64,000 nucleotides of DNA from Verpa conica (Eukaryota; Ascomycota; Pezizomycetes; Pezizales; Morchellaceae). Where the stretch lies: positions 1,178,001 to 1,242,000 of the forward strand of contig JAUFSD010000019.1 in the NCBI GenBank assembly GCA_033030425.1, given 5' to 3'. Numbering within the stretch: position 1 is the first letter of the stretch; each line of letters starts with the position of its first letter. Below, one piece after another: positions 59,975 to 64,000 of this stretch. A program made the position numbers and the translations under genes. The notes below the pieces were generated by a model. It was not told the DNA's origin. It worked only from the letters and a program-made list of their open reading frames with translations, and did no database searches.

Positions 59975-62647
59975 GGTGTTAGGGTCACCGTCGGTCCCAA
60001 AGACTCGGATGGCAACAAAGGAACCAATATCGTATTGGTCAGTGCTAACTAAGCAGAAGAATCGTAATGATGAACATGAACAGAAGACAAGAGCCTCTAG
60101 CTACATATATGACGAGGGTCATGTGACCCAAGCGTCCCGTGACACATGGTGTCGGTGAGTAGCAGCTTCGAGGGGGTTGTTGTACTAGTAAAGATAACTG
60201 TAAAGAGAGCTAGTTTCTTGCTAGAAGATGCAAGATTAACAATGCGATAGAATCCTATTAATAGCTGGTGTGTTATAACAGCTTTACTTGAAAGTAGAAT
60301 GTCACCTGGCTACATTGTATAATATAGCTCATGCGAGATTTTTCTAGTTGTAAGTAGGCTGGCGTGAAATAGCTGGAAAAAGGGAAGAAAGAAGAAATAA
60401 AGAGCTCGTGTCAAGTTGAAAACACTCCGAGTGATATCTCCTGATGGTAATTCCAAGACAGGTGATTTCCTGTGGATAGCTTGAGAAGTTACAAGCTATG
60501 GAAATCAGAAATGGGTCGTAATTTATGATCGGGTAGCCTATTTATGAAGTTTGTTTAGTTATTACGGCTGGGTATTCTGGACTCCTACACTAGGGAAGGA
60601 ACAGGCTACACAAAAGAGCTAGAAATAAACGAGAAGGGGAGGAAATAGATATGGATAATTTTAAATGCACAGTAAACCCTCCACTATTAGAGTACTCTAT
60701 TGAAGTACTCTATAAGAATATCATTTCTTAGTCCCATAAATGAATGAATGAATTTATCATAAATACATGAAAATTTTAGTCCCATAGTTACTTTTGGTAT
60801 AATAAGAATATATCCCTGTAAGAACATTGTTAGCTCCCCTTGATATGATATTCCTCCTACGATCCAGGGCTAGACTTATTTTCCGCAGGAGACCCAGCGA
60901 AATTTTCGCCCACTGCTAGTTGAAAGTAGTATTTTAATTAACTAACTATCATGTGAATCATTACTTGGGCGGGGATATTGCTATTTTACTATCTTAGTAA
61001 AATTACCCTGTTAGAGCCTTAGTATGAGTCTCACTGTCTGCATGAGGGGTTAATAGTAGGGAAACCTTACCTATCCCACTATACTGCACTTCATAGTAAC
61101 TTAAAATATATCATATAATATCACTCATATCCGTTATAAAAATAACTATTGTAGATCTTCCTAAATAGCCCGAGTCTTCACCTTGTCATTTCGGAGAGGC
61201 CTCCACAGCGGGCCGACTACGGCTCGATATGGGAGGATATATAGGAGTAGGAGTACGCCCCTAGGGCAGTAATACTATCGTGCTTTCTATTTACCACAAT
61301 AACTATGGTAAAGTAGAGAGTAATCAGAGTAGATTGTAGGCTTAGGACCACACCTGAGTGTGTCTGGAACATTGAAACCAGAAGCTTCAAGGCCGTCGAG
61401 ACTTTACAGTCTGCCGGTAAATGGGGAGTTGCCTCAGCGAGTCTCCTATGCTTCCTATATATGCTCCTACATCAAAATAGACCTAAAACCTGCTTGTACC
61501 CGTACTATACCTATTCGATATTGATAACACAATAACCGCTCTCTAAGAGTATTAATTCCCGGCCTCAAGAATGTTATAGCGGAGGAGTACTATATCATCT
61601 AGTGGCTATTGAAAAGGTTAGCCACGAGGACGCAACAAAAGAGAGGAAGCTCAGGGTGGTTATGACCAACCCAATTACTAGACACGTATAGAATGCCTAA
61701 GCAGTAGGTTTTATGAGCATACACCCCTCATACAGCGCATACCTTAATATCGAAGTAGTAAACCAAATAATCATAATCTCAAATAAATACACAGAACCCC
61801 CACCCCTTATCCAAACAATACCCAAGTCACAGTACCAACCCCACCATCTAGAACCCCATCTCTCTAATAACATCAAGAAACCCCCAACACATATCAATCA
61901 AAACACCAACCATCACTCGCGACTGAAGAAAGAAAAGAAAGAAAAAGAAAAGAAAAAAGAAAAGCAGGTCCCAGTAACCGCCTTCACACCCCCACAAATG
62001 TCTCAACCACCCACCCCCGATCTTCACAACGACAACAGACGCATCAAAATCGCTGACCACTAACTGGCCCACGCTCTTTTTTTTTCCTGCCAGTTGATGG
62101 TAAATACAGGAACTGATCTACTACTGTGTTATAATAGGCGTTCGCCTAATATTGCATCTCCCTCCTATGTGATGATGTAACTGGTTGGCCTTCCCCCCTC
62201 CTCCTCCCTTCCCGAAAATTTTGATGTAATTTCCGACCCGGGATTACGGTTCATGTTTCAGGGAGGAATGTGATGGAGGGTTAAAATGTCCCATCTGATC
62301 AGACTGCGGTCTGTGCTCCTTCTACAAGCTAATTAAAAAAAAGAAGGGAAGGGGAAAAAAAGAAAGTAAAGAACCAGTAAACCAGGTATGATGACCGTCA
62401 TATAAATTACATGCGGGGGGGGAGAGTGGGGGAAGAGAGAGTGGGTGGGGAAGAGAATATATAAACTACATATATCAACAAAATTCGTGTAAAGGGAGGA
62501 GGGGTAGAATCATATACTCCTCCAAAAAAAAGATCAAGGTGAAGAGGAGGGGGGAGGGGGAGGGGGACTGATTCGAGGGTCCAGCCATCCAGCAGCGTCT
62601 CTCACTACCTCCGAAAATAAAAAATAAAAAAAATAAAAAAGGTTATA
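59975..62647. other. AT-rich intergenic stretch, 2.7 kb
   Basis: No supported gene from 60160 to 61690; the sequence is AT-rich with small direct repeats (TTAGTCCCATA near 60729 and 60776; AGTACTCTAT near 60692). A polypurine run lies at 61921-61963, followed by a short frame at 61998 (MSQPPTPDLHNDNRR, 21 codons) in good start context, which may be the start of a small or unassembled gene. Bases 62410-62600 are G- and A-rich and lie just downstream of the gene ending at 62648. Confidence 0.45.
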
Positions 62648-63914
62648 TCACCACCTCATCCATCCTCTCCCAGGCAATCTTATTCCTTCATCCCAAGACA
62701 CCCAAACCTTCTTTCTGCCTCCCCACTTTTCACTTCCCTCAGGAACCTTCACCAGCCATACACCATCATCTCCTCCTAGTACTCCCGCATCCCTCAGCGT
62801 CTCTGGAAGCCACCGACACACGACCCCATCCGGCAGCGCTGGTGATTGAGTCCTACATGGCTCCAGCTTTGCGTCCTCGGCCGTGAAGAGCGTGATTCCT
62901 TGTGTGGTAGTCGGGTACACAGAAGCCCTGTGTGGGGATGGTGGTCTCATATGAAACGCTTTGAATAGCGTCTTGAACCGCCGCCATGATTTCGCTTGCA
63001 TCGGGGAGGAAAGAGAGTGTGGACTATCTTCTAACGGTGTGCTAGGGAGATAGCATGCCAATGGTGCACACCTCCGAAGCCCCTCGCTAGCATCTGGAAT
63101 TGTGCATCCTGTTACGACTTCATCATTGTCACCAGAGATGTTGAATATCCAGCAGCGTTTCCCGAAATGGTAGTATTCGCCTATTGCTACTCCCCACCGC
63201 ACAGCTACCAGGTATGCGGTTAGATCGGGCCCGTCCGTCCCGGTGATGTTGAACCCATCAAGTGGTGGGAGAATGATGGATGTGCGCCGTTGCGGGGAAG
63301 ACGCGCACCAGTGTGTGTATAAGGTGACTTGGAGCTCCTTTTCTTCGTCTGGCGAAAGGAGGATGTCGGGGAGGGTGTGTGGGAGGGGTTTGTAGGTGCT
63401 GAAATGGTGCACGCGTGAGGAGGGGCAAGTGAAGATGAGGGAATCGTACCGCCAGTGGTTGGAGGTTGCGACTGTTTCGTTGACGGGGGATAGTGGGATT
63501 GTTGTGATCAAGCTGCCTGTATGCGCAGAGCGCACCTCGTATATGTGGTTTCGCACACCCAGGTCCGAGGTCTGGAGTGCGGGGATGTAGAAGCTGTCGG
63601 CAGCGTCAAGGGTAATGTGGGTATGGTAATAGGATGCAGTGGGGATATGGTACCATGAGGACCCTGGGGGGTAGATTGGAGGTGCAGGCAGGTCGACCGA
63701 AGGTATAGGCTGCGTGTAGAGCTGAGCGCCAGTGGTGACGGAGAGGGTAGTGACATGATGGAGAAGATTGCCGGGGAGGTCTGAGTGGTGAGGGAGGGAG
63801 GTGACGAGTAGGAGAATGGATGGGGTAAAGTGGGCAGAGATTACACGGCCAGGGAGGGGGAGTTTCCAATGTTGAAGGAGATCACCGGTGGGGAGGGAGA
63901 AAAGGAGGAGAATC
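62648..63914 (-). CDS. Partial gene at right edge; C-terminal ~422 residues, function unknown
   Basis: The last exon runs from an acceptor at 63916-63915 (branch CTAATAC, end TTGTAG) to the stop at 62648. The intron before it begins with GTATGT exactly at base 64000, so the upstream exons lie outside the window. The exon reads ILLLFSLPTGDLLQHWKLPL, PGRVISAHFTPSILLLV, then VTTLSVTTGAQLY, and further on NHIYEVRSAHTGSLITTIPL, a pattern of short beta-rich, WD40-like or propeller-like blades ending near residue 250. A Trp-rich end follows (GVWLVKVPEGSEKW, KKVWVSWDEGIRLPGRGWMRW). Fungal F-box proteins often have such a C-terminal propeller, but the F-box, if any, is off the edge. The frame is open across the whole exon, so the ATG-less start at 63556 is not a real start. 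Confidence 0.7.
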
Positions 63915-64000
63915 CTACAAGTATTAGTGGGGGTGAGAGAGAAGAGGGGAGAGGGGGGAGAGGGGGAGGAGTAGAGGGGCAGAGACAGACAGACACATAC

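Noticed and set aside
1..64000. CRISPR arrays, rRNA, bacterial-type operons, viral genes
   Set aside because: No spaced direct repeats, rRNA-like blocks or recognisable viral proteins were seen; the sequence is fungal nuclear DNA.

Overview
This window is nuclear DNA of a filamentous fungus, most likely an ascomycete of the Pezizomycotina. The signs are many short introns (about 50-115 bases, a few near 200) with GTANGT-type donors, CTAAC/CTAAT branch sites and TAG/CAG acceptors. There are also pyrimidine-rich leaders and fungal-specific proteins: a WSC-domain secreted protein, a fungal zinc-finger-like regulator and a fungal PPR protein. Long AT-rich stretches and degenerate transposon remains between genes suggest a repeat-inflated genome of the truffle/morel type; that placement is inference.

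Layout. 0.9-2.0 kb: Rab geranylgeranyltransferase beta (BET2). 3.8-4.8 kb: a three-exon zinc-finger-like protein with a C-rich leader. 7.2-9.7 kb: a PPR-type mitochondrial protein with a long Lys/Glu-rich tail. 10.5-11.5 kb: a two-exon NmrA-like NAD(P)-binding protein. 15.8-16.5 kb: an orphan Cys-containing ORF. 17.0-19.5 kb: a two-exon, 809-residue low-complexity nuclear-type protein with SUMO-interaction-like motifs. 19.5-33.0 kb: a gene desert holding a hAT-like MITE, a foldback element, a perfect hairpin and a pair of diverged repeats. 33.0-34.4 kb: a fungal protein with a disordered N-terminus and a conserved helical C-terminal module. 34.4-41.3 kb: a second desert. 41.3-42.1 kb: a five-exon UPF0587/CZIB zinc-binding protein, invisible as a single ORF, with a 16-base exon. 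45.7-50.5 kb: a 17-exon secreted protein (beta-propeller, Ig-like repeats, two WSC domains). 52.7-55.4 kb: a three-exon single-span membrane protein. 57-60 kb: weaker candidate small genes. 62.6-64.0 kb: the 3' part of a gene that runs off the right edge exactly at an intron.

The genes do not form an obvious pathway or cluster; they look like ordinary dispersed housekeeping and fungal-specific genes separated by repeat-rich DNA. All splice models below were read by eye. The strongest were checked by reading-frame phase (total coding length divisible by three) and by fit to family conservation recalled from memory. I did not find a clear new system. The most interesting items are the multi-domain WSC protein, the hidden CZIB gene, and the non-autonomous elements in the 20-27 kb desert.
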